Of a DNA stretch of 64,000 nucleotides, positions 45,550 to 56,093 are shown piece by piece. The position numbers were made by a program, and so were the translations under genes. The notes beneath the pieces were generated by a model, which did not search any database, was not told the origin of the DNA, and worked only from the letters and a program-made list of their open reading frames with translations. Position 1 is the stretch's first letter. Each line of letters opens with the position of its first letter. The stretch is from Colocasia esculenta (Eukaryota > Streptophyta > Magnoliopsida > Alismatales > Araceae), in assembly GCA_014218235.1 (NCBI GenBank), contig CM024753.1, positions 186,534,348-186,598,347 on the forward strand, in the 5' to 3' direction.

Positions 45550-46746
45550 ATGGCACCCAAGGCGAAGAAGTTGGTCTCACGTCGTCGTCCCGCCTCCTCC
45601 TCGCCCGGCGAAGGATCCAGGGTTCACGAGGAATGCCGGACCAAACACAGGGATGATCGCCTTCCAGAGTTGGTCGTACCTCCCCGTCTCCACCTCAAAC
45701 AGGTTCACGGTACATTCACCAAGTTTGTTCCTCCACGTTATGTGGATTTCCACTCATTGGCTGATCTCTTCCCCAATCTCCAACCCCTGTTCGATACTCA
45801 GAGTTGGACAGTCTTCCTCTACGCTCATACGGCATACTCTCCCACTGCCGTAACTGAGTTCTTCAACAACCTCGCTTCCTCCGATCAAGGGTTCTACACC
45901 TCTATGAAGGGCACTCCCTTTAAACTCACTGCTAACCTTTTTAGCACTGCCCTCCAGATTCCGAAGACCGGGGCGGATATTCTTGATCATCACCCAGACG
46001 CCTCTGTGTACTATCCCCTTCTTACTCTTCAACCCTATGATCCTACCAAGGAGATTGCTAAGCTCAATGCCAACACTTTTCCTCCCCTCAACCGCATGAT
46101 TCACCAAATCTTCACCACTTGCATTGCGACGAAGCATGGCAGTCGTGAACTCGTCACCAATGTTCACAAATCATTGTTCACCTTCTTCCTTGAGTGTGAA
46201 CCCATCAATATTCCTCTCCTGATGCTTCGCTTAATCACCCAGTGCTTCTACCAACCCAGGAGATCCATGCCCTTCGCTTGCCCAATTACTTCTCTTTTGA
46301 AGTTTATTGGCATTCCTATTCCAGACAGTGAGTGTGTCTCACTCAACTCCCGCAACAGCTTTGATATCACTGCCGCAACACGCATGGGATACAAGATAGT
46401 GGATGGGGACGTCACCCAGGAACTCAAGGGCAAGGCACCTGCTACTGCCGAGGATGAAGCCTACATCGGGGATGACGATCAAGCTGCTGATAATGAAGAT
46501 GATGAAGAAGATGATGAAGAGAATGATGAAGACTCCCAGTCAGAGCCACTAGATGCTCCGGGAGATGCTGGTGTTGATGTACCTGCTCAGCCCTCCATTC
46601 GGGACTTGATAGCACAGCTACAAGTGCAGATGACACATGGCTTTGAGAGGCTGAATGCAAGAATGGATACCTTGGACACACGACTTGGCAGACTTGCCAC
46701 TGAGCGTCATGACACCCATCAAGCTCCTGAAGATGATGCTGCATAA
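45550..46746 (+). CDS. Sirevirus B ORF3: putative plant transposon protein-like, intact
   Basis: 398 codons from ATG (MAPKAKKLVSRRRP) to TAA. Clear homologue of Sirevirus A ORF3 along its length. N-terminal basic nuclear-signal-like stretch; a central globular domain with GTFTKFVPPRYVDF, MKGTPFKLTANLFSTALQIP, SRELVTNVHKSLFTFFLEC, MPFACPITSLLKFIGIPI and NSRNSFDITAATRMGYKIVD; a highly acidic stretch (DEEDDEENDEDSQSEPLDAP); and a C-terminal coiled coil (FERLNARMDTLDTRLGRLA). No signal peptide, transmembrane helix or cleavage motif. The central domain resembles the putative plant transposon protein family found in many plant elements. It is the only intact gene of this copy, and an own promoter is likely. 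A nuclear regulatory role is inference. Confidence 0.82.
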   Translation: MAPKAKKLVSRRRPASSSPGEGSRVHEECRTKHRDDRLPELVVPPRLHLKQVHGTFTKFVPPRYVDFHSLADLFPNLQPLFDTQSWTVFLYAHTAYSPTAVTEFFNNLASSDQGFYTSMKGTPFKLTANLFSTALQIPKTGADILDHHPDASVYYPLLTLQPYDPTKEIAKLNANTFPPLNRMIHQIFTTCIATKHGSRELVTNVHKSLFTFFLECEPINIPLLMLRLITQCFYQPRRSMPFACPITSLLKFIGIPIPDSECVSLNSRNSFDITAATRMGYKIVDGDVTQELKGKAPATAEDEAYIGDDDQAADNEDDEEDDEENDEDSQSEPLDAPGDAGVDVPAQPSIRDLIAQLQVQMTHGFERLNARMDTLDTRLGRLATERHDTHQAPEDDAA

Positions 46747-46961
46747 ATAGATTTGATGTTTAGGAGTGGGTCATGTCATGTATTTTCATTTCAGTTTGAG
46801 TCATGTTGTTCCTTTCTGATGATATTTCATGTATTTTCTCCTTCTCTTCATGTTATTTCAGTCACACTTTTGTCATGTGAATGTTTCACTTTCCTATGAA
46901 TGAAATCACATGTTCTGTGCAAATCTCAAAGTGTGATTGTTGTCTTTACTTTTTATGTTGT
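46747..46961 (+). other. Sequence between ORF3 and the polypurine tracts
   Basis: T-rich 3' untranslated sequence with repeated TCATGT; no gene seen. Confidence 0.5.
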
Positions 46962-46976
46962 CAAAAGGGGGAGAAG
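46962..46976 (+). other. Upstream polypurine tract of Sirevirus B
   Basis: CAAAAGGGGGAGAAG, preceded by TTGT as in Sirevirus A. Confidence 0.85.
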
Positions 46977-47020
46977 AAACCTCAATTGCATGAGCATTCA
47001 TTGAATAATTTTGTCATCAT

Positions 47021-47035
47021 CAAAAAGGGGGAGAA
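47021..47035 (+). other. Terminal polypurine tract of Sirevirus B
   Basis: CAAAAAGGGGGAGAA directly abutting the 3' LTR TG. Confidence 0.92.
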
Positions 47036-48371
47036 TGTTGGGTTCATATTCTGGAAACTAAGTGAATTCACATTCTAAATGATAAATGATAATCAAACAA
47101 TGTTTTTAATGATGAATGAGTTGAATTGAGGTTTCATACATGTCCATTAACATGATACAATATTTGGTTATCTATGTCTTCATTATACCTAACTATACAT
47201 GTTTTATCATGTAGGTACAAGTGCATATAACCAAGCCTTCACAAATCATGAGAACATGATCACATGTACATTATATACATGTACCTGTCGATAGACCCAA
47301 AGGCATATGTCGACAGATGCCACAATTGTGATCAGACAAAAAAGTGCTATGTTCAGAAAAAGAGCACCTGTCGACAGATGCTCAGAAACCTGTCGATAGA
47401 TGTCACAGACAGAAATGCCAGAGTTCTGTGTTTTAGCAAAACTGACCTTGTCTGTCGACAGATGGATGTCGCCTGTCGACAGATGCCACAGGCGAGAGCA
47501 ACCTGAAGTCTGTCTATTGTAAATATGTTGTAATCTGTCGACAGACACTCAGCACCTGTCGACAGACGCAGAGAATCTTCAAATACGGAAACCTTCCTTC
47601 ATATCTGAGATTGTGTTTTCAAGTCCCACGACTCTCCATATGAAAACACAACTATATAAGCATCCTTTTGAAGAGAATCTCGTAAAAAAAGCAGCCACAA
47701 CCAAAAACCCTAAAGCCAAGTCCAAGAGAAAAGAGTTGCTGCTGCTCTGCTTCAAGTCTGCAGTGCAGAGACCGAAAGATCTGTTGATCCTACAGTACTG
47801 AAGATAGGTCGTCGTGGATTCAACCTTCTCTATCAATCCAAAGCAGTCAAGTCGAAGTTTGAACTCCATCCAGACGTTCTCAGAAGAGTTCCACATCAGG
47901 ATTTACTCCTATACTCTGAACTCTTCCTTTTTCACAATTCTTATCAATCGTGTGTGTGCTTGTGTGATTCAAGCGTCTCTTGTGCTTGAGATCACGTGTG
48001 TGTGTTGTTCTGATCGTGGGTGCACATCAGAAAACGCGTGTGTGTGTGAGTTGTAGTCACCGAACTCGCTCATAAGCAGTTTATTCTGTGTGTGTGTGTG
48101 TGCCGTGGACGTAGGATACACTGTTGTGTACTCCGAACCACGTAAATCTACGTGTCTCGTGGTTTGATCGTTTCTACGATAGATGTTTGATAGACACGTT
48201 GCATATTCACACGCTAGATAGGTTTCTACATCATCTACACATAGTTTAGATCTTGATACTGTCTTGTTAATCTGTGCTTTTAGAAAAAGAACGCGATAAT
48301 AGTTTTTAAGATACAGTAATCTATTCAACCCCCCTTCTAGATTATCATATTGGGAATTCCACAACCCTTCA
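47036..48371 (+). repeat. Sirevirus B 3' LTR
   Basis: 1,336 bp, near-identical to 36795-38127, with all four box pairs (47285-47565) and the TATA box. A few boxes differ from the 5' copy by single bases (for example CTGTCGATAG for the first box). Confidence 0.95.
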
Positions 48372-48376
48372 GAATC
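48372..48376. repeat. Target-site duplication of Sirevirus B, right copy (gaatc)
   Basis: Identical to 36790-36794. Confidence 0.9.
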
Positions 48377-48706
48377 GACCCGCCGAGCAGCACCTATCCC
48401 CTAATGAACGAAACCTGCAAGTCAAGATGGCCAGGGTACCTCTTGATCAAGAGGTTGATCATTTCTTTTCTTTTCTTTTGATCTTTATTCGTCCCAGAAT
48501 TTGAACCATCCCTGCACTCTGTTCCAACCATGTTCGAAGATCGCCGGATAATTCTCGCTACTTATTCGCTCAGAATGGGTGTCTCTTTACCTTGATGCCC
48601 GCTTTTCATCTCATTCCGCTTCATTCTGCTACATCGTCATTCCATGCCATCTCTGCTTCACTATCTCTCCACTCCCTTGTAAAGTAGGCATCAAGGAGGG
48701 GCAATC
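48377..48706 (+). other. Tat 3' end with polypurine tract
   Basis: Non-coding, T/C-rich. AAGGAGGGGCAATC at 48693-48706 directly precedes the LTR start TGTAGACACC, the usual arrangement for Tat-type elements. Confidence 0.75.
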
Positions 48707-48983
48707 TGTAGACACCCACTTCTGGCCCATAAGTTGAGTCAAATTCCTTGTCATATCATTGATGCCCCACGTTGGCTCATCATCGCCTAGCTGGCTTTAT
48801 CCGATCATGGTATCCTCTCGTTAGTTCATCGCTCTGGTGGGTTCTTCCTGGTCAAATCAGTCAATCTTCATCAGTATCTTGTAGCTCTCTAAGTTAGGAG
48901 TCCAACGCTTCAAACTGCACGTTAATCCGATACCCATGCAAGGAGATCAAACATTTTGATTGGGCTATATGCAGGAAGTTCAT

Positions 48984-49233
48984 GAAGGCGACAATAGCCC
49001 TGTCGCGTTCTACTCAGAAGATGACATTATTCCTATCGCGTTCATACCCACACCGATTTGCCTTCAAACCAGAATTGATCATCTTTAGAAGGCAACACCT
49101 CGATACGTCGCATTCTCATTTGGCATTTTAATTCCCTGAAAAATCGCCAAAAAATGCTTAAAAGGTTTCCTTCTATGGAAGGCGACGTATCGAGGCGTCG
49201 CGACCTGGTAGCGACGAGGAGGTTGTCGCGTTC
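48984..49233 (+). promoter_or_regulatory. GCGAC-N9/10-GTCGC motif cluster, Tat LTR upstream array (about six units)
   Basis: Includes 48984 (GAAGGCGAC-N9-GTCGCGTTC), a degenerate unit near 49017, 49088, 49178 and 49207. All keep a 9-9/10-9 layout. They lie 220-470 bp upstream of the TATA box. Confidence 0.75.
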
Positions 49234-49450
49234 TGGTTTCCATGCAACGTGGTCTTTCCTAACCCGACTTGGATGCTTGCTATTGTTGAATAGTCCGTCT
49301 TTTAGTTAGTCTAGAGGCGTCCAAATCCTTCCAAATTCGGAGGAGACCCTCTTCAGAAGGTCCTTTCTGAGTTCTGATTCCCCGAGTACACCTACCCAAA
49401 TTCAGACCATTGCCTATTATTCTCCTCTTAGCCCATTCAGGAATAATGCG

Positions 49451-49460
49451 GTATAAATCC
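49451..49460 (+). promoter_or_regulatory. TATA box of the Tat LTR
   Basis: GTATAAATCC in an otherwise mixed-composition region. Confidence 0.55.
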
Positions 49461-49922
49461 CTTCATAGAGCATCGTTTAGGGCAAGGCCGGCGTCTGCTT
49501 CTTCCTCTCCCAGAGAGCTACAAGTTCACAGAAGAACTCTCAACCTCCAGACGACCAGGAAGTGCCCCCCAGGGTGTTTTCTCCTCATCTAAACTTTCTC
49601 TCTCTCCTTTTTCATCCCTTTTCTCTTCATGCATGCATGTTAGATCAATTTCTTTTCATAGATTTGCATTAGAACACCACACACACACCGTTTTTAATCA
49701 CACAAAGGGGTTAAACCCCCACCCCACGTGAGTTCCTCCCAATTAGTTCATGTTTACTCTTTGTTTTGGGATAGATTCTATACGAAATGAATTTCCAATG
49801 GGTGTTTTATTGTTTTGATGTTCTTGGCAGGTGTTAGAAGACAGTAGCAGCACGAGGCTCTTGCCCCTCGGCCGGCTGAGGAGCAAGAAGAAGAGAACCC
49901 ACAGTCTTCATCTCCAGTTGCA

Positions 49923-50047
49923 GAAGGCGACGTCAATCTGGTCGCGATCTCAAGAAGGCGACGGGAGGCGCGTCGCATTACGAGAACCGGAAGGCGGCAC
50001 CGTCTTTTTCGCGTTCACATTAAGGCGATGGCGTGCCTATCGCGTTC
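49923..50047 (+). promoter_or_regulatory. GCGAC-N9-GTCGC motif cluster, Tat LTR downstream array (four units)
   Basis: Units start at 49923, 49954, 49990 and 50021, all 9-9-9 (GAAGGCGAC, GAAGGCGAC, GAAGGCGGC and TAAGGCGAT as left arms). Confidence 0.75.
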
Positions 50048-50203
50048 ACTGGACCAGGTACCCTTCTACACTTTTTCTTCCTTTTCCAAAGTAGTTAGCA
50101 TCTTCCCTCGTCATACATCATCTTGCAACTGCTTTGGTGGCGATCACAGTCTCTTTTCCTTATTTTTAATCATCATCTTTGGGGAGCAAATCCCGTGATT
50201 ACA

Positions 50204-50560
50204 ATTTCCTTTTCATGTTTTTCAGGATTATATTTGCTTTGACCAAAAAGATCATGGCTACCAACGTAAAGATATTATTCTTAACATGTGGTAAAAATGA
50301 AGCTTAAATATGCACATGTTAAACATTAAAGTGACTCATATGTCTACAAGTGTTTTGTAAGTCATTTTAAAGACATTCAGCATTAAGATGTCAAAACCTT
50401 GATATGAAAGTGAATCTTTGAAATTAAACTAAATGCACAATTAGTTTAGTTTGAGTGTCTTAGGTCTCTCATATAAAAATAGCACAAGGACTCAAAAATT
50501 TTGATTGTTGGGGCTCAAGATAGACAAGCAGTGTTAAGGAAAGTGAGTGAAGAATTGACA
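50204..50560 (-). repeat. Partial 3' LTR of element E
   Basis: On the minus strand it starts TGTCAATTCT directly after the polypurine tract and runs to the Tat LTR border. No second copy in the window to confirm it. Confidence 0.45.
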
Positions 50561-50562
50561 AT

Positions 50563-50590
50563 GACTCCCCCTTTCATGTAACTCCCCCTC
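50563..50590 (-). other. Two polypurine tracts of element E
   Basis: Minus strand GAGGGGGAGT and AAAGGGGGAGTC, 17 bp apart, just before the LTR: the duplicated-tract arrangement of Sireviruses. No ORF3 is visible between pol (about 50820) and these tracts. Confidence 0.65.
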
Positions 50591-50819
50591 ACAAGGTGAA
50601 TATGAAAATTATTAATGAATGAACAATCGAATGATTTGAAAGAAAAACCATCAAGAATATTTTATTGAGTGACACGTCACCCCCTCAACAATTGATATAC
50701 CAAATATGCTAATGCAATGTGAGAAGTAGGAATTTATTAGCAAGAACACAAAGATTTTATTTGCAAAAATGAGATGGAAGATATCAAGGATGTGGAAATT
50801 TGCACAAACCAAGCTCTCT

Positions 50820-53800
50820 CCTTAAGGATGAAAATCTATTTTCTAAGAGTGGCTTAGTGAAAATGTCTGTAATTTACTTTCAGTTTCAATAATGTGAAGC
50901 TCAAATGATTTCTTAGCGACCTCATCTCTCAAAAAGTGGTGCCTTATTTTAATATGTTTTGTACGTAAAGGCTGAATTGGATTTTTAGATAAATTGATTA
51001 CACCAGTGTTATCACATAGAATAGGAATACAATCCAATTTGTGATTATAGTCTAGGAGCTGGTATTTCACCCAAAGAACTTGAGTGCCACAACAACCAGC
51101 CGCAACATATTCAGTCTCTGCAGTGGATAGAGCTACTGAATGTTACTTTTTAGAAGCCCAAGAGATTAGGCATCCACCTAGATATAAACACAAGCTACTA
51201 GTACTTTTTCTATCAAGTTTGCAACCAGCATAATCAGCAATCACAGTAAGTAATTAAGTCTAATTTGCAACCAGCAGGATACCATATTCTGAGTTCACAT
51301 GTTTCAACAAGATATTTAAAAATTCTTTTGATAGCTAACATGTGACTTTTCTTAGGATTGGCTTGAAATCTAGCACACATGCACACACTAAATTGAATAT
51401 CTGGTCTAGAGGTTGTGATGTAAAGTAGAGAGCCAATCATACCTCTATAGGTCTTTGGATCTACAGACTTACTAGATGAATCTTTCTATAATCTTACATT
51501 TATTGCCATAGATGTGCTTGAGTGCTTGAGGTGTTGAAAGTCAAATCTCTTCGGAAGTTCTTTCACATACTTTGTTTGACTTATGAATATTCCTTCGTTG
51601 GTTTGATGTACCTACAATCCCAAAAAGAATTGTAAGTCACCCATCAAGCTCATTTCAAGTTCAATTTTCATATGATTAGAAAATTCAATGCGCAGTTCTT
51701 TATTTGTATACCCAAAAATTATGTCATCAACATAAATTTGAATGGTAATGATCTGATTATTAACAATTTTTGTAAATAAGGTTTGGTCTACATTACCTCT
51801 TGTGTATCATTTATTCAACAGAAAGGAACTCAAGCAGTCATACCAAGCTCTTGGAGCTTGCTTAAGACCGTAAAGAGCCTTATTGAGTTTAAAAACATGA
51901 TCATGATATATTTCATTTTCAAAGCCAGGAGTTTGTTCCACAAAAATATTTTCCTTAATGTAATCATTCAAGAAGGCACTTTTTACATCCATTTAATAAA
52001 CTTTAAATTTCAAGGATGATGCAAAAGTAAGAAAGATTCTCATAGTTTCTAGTCTAGCTATAGGGGCATATGATTCTTCAAAGTCAATGTCAAAATCTTG
52101 ATTGTACCCCTTAGCAACTAGTCTAGTTTTATTTATAACAACTTGTCCATTTTTCATTCAGTTTATTTCTGAACACCCATCTAGTGTCAATCACAAATTG
52201 ATCACTAGGTCTAGGTACCAATTCCCATACTTTATATCTGTCGAATTGATGAAGTTTATTATGCATTACATTGATCCAATTTTCACTAGTTAGAGCTTCA
52301 TCAATAGACTTAAGTTCCATCTGGAAAATTAGTGTTAATAGGTCTTCATTTATTACATTCTGAAAAGAAGATCTAGTTCTAACTCTATCATGCAAATTGC
52401 CAATTGCATTCTCTGTAGGATGATCTTTTAACAATCTTGGTTCAAATATTACCTCATCAATTTCATGCGGTTCTGAAGCAATATTACCTGATCCATTTGT
52501 GGTAGGTACTGGATCATTTAGATTTAATGATGTTCCTTCATGCTCCTCAATGGTTGGTGAAGACTCAACAATGAAGTCATCTTCTTCTGCATTTTGTAGA
52601 GTCCTGCAAGATGTAGAGTGATCAGATTTATAAGAATTTTCATCAAAGACTACATGTGAAGATTCTTCCACAATTTTAATCTTAAGAATGTAAACTCTAT
52701 ATGCTCTAGGGATTTTAGAATAACTAAGGAAAATAGCTTCAAGACTCTAAACATCAAATTTGTTAATATTTTCTTTATTGTTGTTATGTATAAAGTATTT
52801 ACAACCAAAAACTTTAAAATAAAACAGTGGGTTTTTTGTTTTTCAGAAGTTCATAGGGGGTTTTTCTGATTTTTTGTCTGATCAATGCTCTATTCAAAAT
52901 CTGATTTGTTGTATTTACAGATTTAACCCAGAAGGATTTGGGAAATTTGCTTTCCAAGAGCATGGAACTAGCTATTTCCACAATAGTTCTATTATTTCTT
53001 TCCACAACTCCATTTTGTTCTGAAGTTCTCGGAGAAAAGAATCTGTGAAAAATACTCAACTCAGCACATAAATCAGAAAATGCCTTATTTTCAAATTCAC
53101 CCCCATGATCAGTGAAAATGGATTTTATTTCGTGTGAAAATCCCATTAAGGCAGTGTTACAAAATTTCTTGAATTCTTGACAAGTATCACTTTTGTGGGA
53201 TAGAAAGATAACCCAAGTATATCTAGTAAAATCATCAATGATGACAAATCCATATCGTTTGCTACTAAGACTAAGAATTCTTGTTGGCCCAAAAAGGTCC
53301 ATATGAAGTAAATCTAGTGGCTTAGAAGTAAGTACATCATTGAAATTTTTAAAAGATTTGCTTTGTTTGTTTTCCTTGAGCACATATCCCACAAAGTTGA
53401 TTTTGAACATTTGAAAAAGATTCAGGAAGTCCTTTAACCAGATTTAGCCTTATTAGTTTATTCATGGTGTTGAAACTTGCATGACCAAGTCTCTTGTGCC
53501 ATGTCCATGTAATTTCATTTTTATTAGCAACCAAACAGATATTTTTAGCAAAATTTCTGTCAAGATTTATCAAGTAAAAATTGTTCTATCTTTTTTCAAA
53601 AAAGATTATTTTTTCAAATGAAGAGTCAATTATTTTGCAAGAGTTTGACTCAAAAACAACATTGTGACCTTTGTCACATAATTGACTGATACTCAGTAAA
53701 TTATAGTCTAAACCATCAACAAGCAGAACATTGTCAATTGAGTTTGAGGATGATTTACCAACCTTTCTAGATCCAATTATTTCCCTTTATTTTTACCTCT

Positions 53801-54287
53801 AAAAGTGTCTGATCCTCCTTCCTTTTCAATCAGACATGAAAATTTGGTTCTGTCACCAGTCATGTGCTGTGAACACTCACTGTTAAGATACCACATATTA
53901 AAACTGGGTGCATGACCTTCCTACACAATTCAAATTAGAGAAGAAAAAATTTTAGTACCTAAACATTGTTGGGTCCATCAATTTGATTGAGCAGAAATAA
54001 TAAGTCTTTTCTAACCCACATTTGAGTCATTTTTTGTTTGTGTTTTATTTCTGAAATGGCTTCCCTTTTTGGTATTTTAACATTTTGATTTGGAATGAAG
54101 ACACCAATATTTTTTCTTTCAAACACAAGGAAAGTATGCATTCTGGCATGTTTGTTTATGCGTGAAAACCCATACCAAAAATTCTATTAGGGTCTTGGAA
54201 ATTTTGGATACAAAGGGTATGAATTATACCAATTAGGACTATGGTACCATTGATTCCATGAATTGATCTAATTGGATTGACATGATG
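50820..54287 (-). pseudogene. pol: Element E pol and gag C terminus, heavily decayed copia
   Basis: Recognisable pieces in order on the minus strand: gag end (MTQMWVRKDLLFLLNQ, about 54050); protease reading WYLNSECSQHMTGD near 53890, where the catalytic D and the G of D-S-G are replaced by N and E; pre-integrase TWTWHKRLGHASFNTM and CGICAQGKQTKQIF (53500-53350); integrase LHMDLFGPTRILS, FTDHGGEFENK, NGVVERNNRT (53300-52900); linker to WVFRNKLNEKW (52150); RT MDVKSAFLNDYIKENIF and YGLKQAPRAWYD (51990-51830); RNase H SRPDIQFSVC and LCDNTGVINLSKNP. Many frameshifts and stops. Closest to Sireviruses A and B but clearly older. Confidence 0.88.
54283..54287. repeat. Target-site duplication of the Del-like solo LTR, left copy (tgatg)
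   Basis: Identical to 58538-58542. Confidence 0.88.
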
Positions 54288-55064
54288 TGTAGCAACTCGA
54301 AAAATTTTAATACTTAAAAAAAAATCTGAAATAATAATTTCTTTAAAATGAAATAATAGAAACATACGTATCACTATCATGTGTGCAAGAATACATCAAA
54401 AAATAATTTCTTAAAAATGATAAATCAACCCCAAACATTATTTCTACGTGTTCCACGAAGAAATTCATGCAACGAAAAATCCGACTGGCCAAGTGTACAT
54501 TGCAATGTGACGAATTATCCAAATTAGGAAACTAAGTCGGAAAACCGTTAACATGGAAAGATAACGCGCCCATAAATTAAATGAACATGTCGGAGAGACT
54601 TCCAACATCATGTGATGATTAACCATTATCGGGTTTGAACCAATGGACCACTCATAGCCCATGAATAAATTCAAATAAGAAATTGCAATAAAATGCATAA
54701 CTCTATTATTCCCTAATTAAAAAGGGAAAACCTATAAGATAAATTCCAATAAATAATGGGCTTGGTTAAATGGACCCATTAGAAATTAGTGGGCAAAAAT
54801 AAGGATTTTAAAAAGAAGAATAATGGGAAAATACCCTAAATTCGCAACTTAAATATTACTTAAATAGAAAAGAGGCATTTAATGCATTAAATAAGCAATT
54901 TGGGTTGGAATTGGATTCCTAAACCTACCCTAGTTGCTTGGCCACGAATTTAGCTCCCTTTCCAACCCAAATAGAAGTTCTAATACTTAGAAAGGGAAGA
55001 GGAAATAGGAAATTCAGAATTAAATAGGAGTTAGAGTCCTATTAGGAAATAGAAAGTAAAGAAG

Positions 55065-55074
55065 CATAAATACC
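55065..55074 (+). promoter_or_regulatory. TATA-like box of the Del-like solo LTR
   Basis: CATAAATACC, followed by GGCCGGCCC-rich leader sequence that is also recognisable in the inverted relative (61600-61450). Confidence 0.5.
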
Positions 55075-55940
55075 CTCTTAATCGCCCAAGGCCGGCCCTA
55101 GCTCGTTGCTGGGACTTGCTGAAGGTGGAGAAGAAGCCAAGGAGAAGAGGAATTCGTGGGGAGAAGGCTTCATCAAGCTTTATCCCGAGTTCTTCAAGTT
55201 CTAGCCCTAAAAGAGTAAAACGACTAAAGGTAGGCATTCTCACGAGCAAAACTCAATTAAATCCATCTGTAGATTGTTCCATACATCAGGAACAAAAGTC
55301 CTCTTGTTTCACTCTTTTTCAAAGAGTCAATCGTTTGATCTCTATTTTTGAAATTCTGCAAATATGATGAACCCGACCCTTCTTCTTTATTCTTGATCTC
55401 CATGTATACTCAACCTCGTGCTCTCAAATTTTAACTAGAGTTACTGATGGATGTTAGGCATCTTTTTCCCCTAAAAGCCCTAATTTTTATCCATCCTTTG
55501 TCATGAATTAAATCTTGCATGATTTCGACAATGTACTGTTGCAGTTTAACCTTGACTTGTGTTACAAGTTCCATACCTCTTTGTGAAGTCGTTTTTGGAC
55601 AAGTGTTCAACAGAGAACTTGTTACCTCATGAGTCTACTTTCATTTGGCACTATTTTCCCCAATTTTTGTTGATCGTACTAAGAGTATTAGCTCGAATAT
55701 TAACACTATGTCAGATTCACGCAGTCAGTCAAAATATGTTTTATTACCTAGTTAAATGACCTTTGTTTCTCAATTATTTTCTGCTGTACAAAGTATTGGA
55801 AGTAATCTAACTAACAAAGGTGGTTTCACTCGATTTGGATCACCCTAGCATTTGTTTTGATTTTTCAAACCCACAGTTGTCAACCCACTCCAAGTCGGAG
55901 TTGGAAATAGGTAGAAAAAGCAACACAAACGTCATTTTCA

Positions 55941-56093
55941 GGTAGCGACAGGTCGACACGTCGCTACCATAACGCGACAACATCATGGTCGCGACCCATA
56001 CCAAAAATCAGGCCGTTTCGTGGTCTTTTTCAGAAGGCGACAAGTTCATGGTCGCGTTCACTTTCAGAAGGCGACAGGCAATGCATCACGTTC
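55941..56093 (+). promoter_or_regulatory. GCGAC-N9/10-GTCGC motif cluster in the Del-like solo LTR (four units)
   Basis: Units at 55941 (GGTAGCGAC-N10-GTCGCTACC, perfect arms), 55970, 56033 and 56067. Confidence 0.75.

Larger units (their letters stand above)
36795..48371 (+). mobile_element. Sirevirus B: complete Ty1/copia retrotransposon with intact ORF3
   Basis: 11.6 kb with a perfect 5-bp duplication. Order: 5' LTR, primer site, gag, pol, ~2.1 kb spacer, ORF3, two polypurine tracts, 3' LTR. The LTRs are nearly identical by eye, so the insertion is recent. The protein and spacer architecture parallels Sirevirus A closely. The LTR sequences differ apart from ends, box pairs, the GTGGACGTAGGATACAC block and the C-rich tract, so A and B are separate subfamilies. 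Gag and pol are broken by a few stops and frameshifts while ORF3 is intact. Confidence 0.95.
48707..50203 (+). repeat. Tat 3' LTR (right border inferred)
   Basis: Starts TGTAGACACCCACTTC after the polypurine tract. The end is placed at GTGATTACA (50203) because TGTA/TACA then forms the terminal inverted repeat; the 5' LTR is outside the window, so this is not verified. It has six GCGAC-type units at 48984-49233, a TATA box at 49451 and four more units at 49923-50047. A GTGAGT...TTGGCAG pair (49728-49830) looks like a possible leader intron. Confidence 0.6.

Noticed and set aside
45550..46746. Envelope-like protein, by position between pol and the 3' LTR
   Set aside because: No signal peptide, transmembrane segment or Cys-rich ectodomain; charged, nuclear-type composition.
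49831..50094. 87-codon plus-strand ORF flanked by intron-like GT and AG sites
   Set aside because: Its coding potential comes from four GCGAC motif units; no domain. Kept only as a possible leader intron in the Tat LTR.
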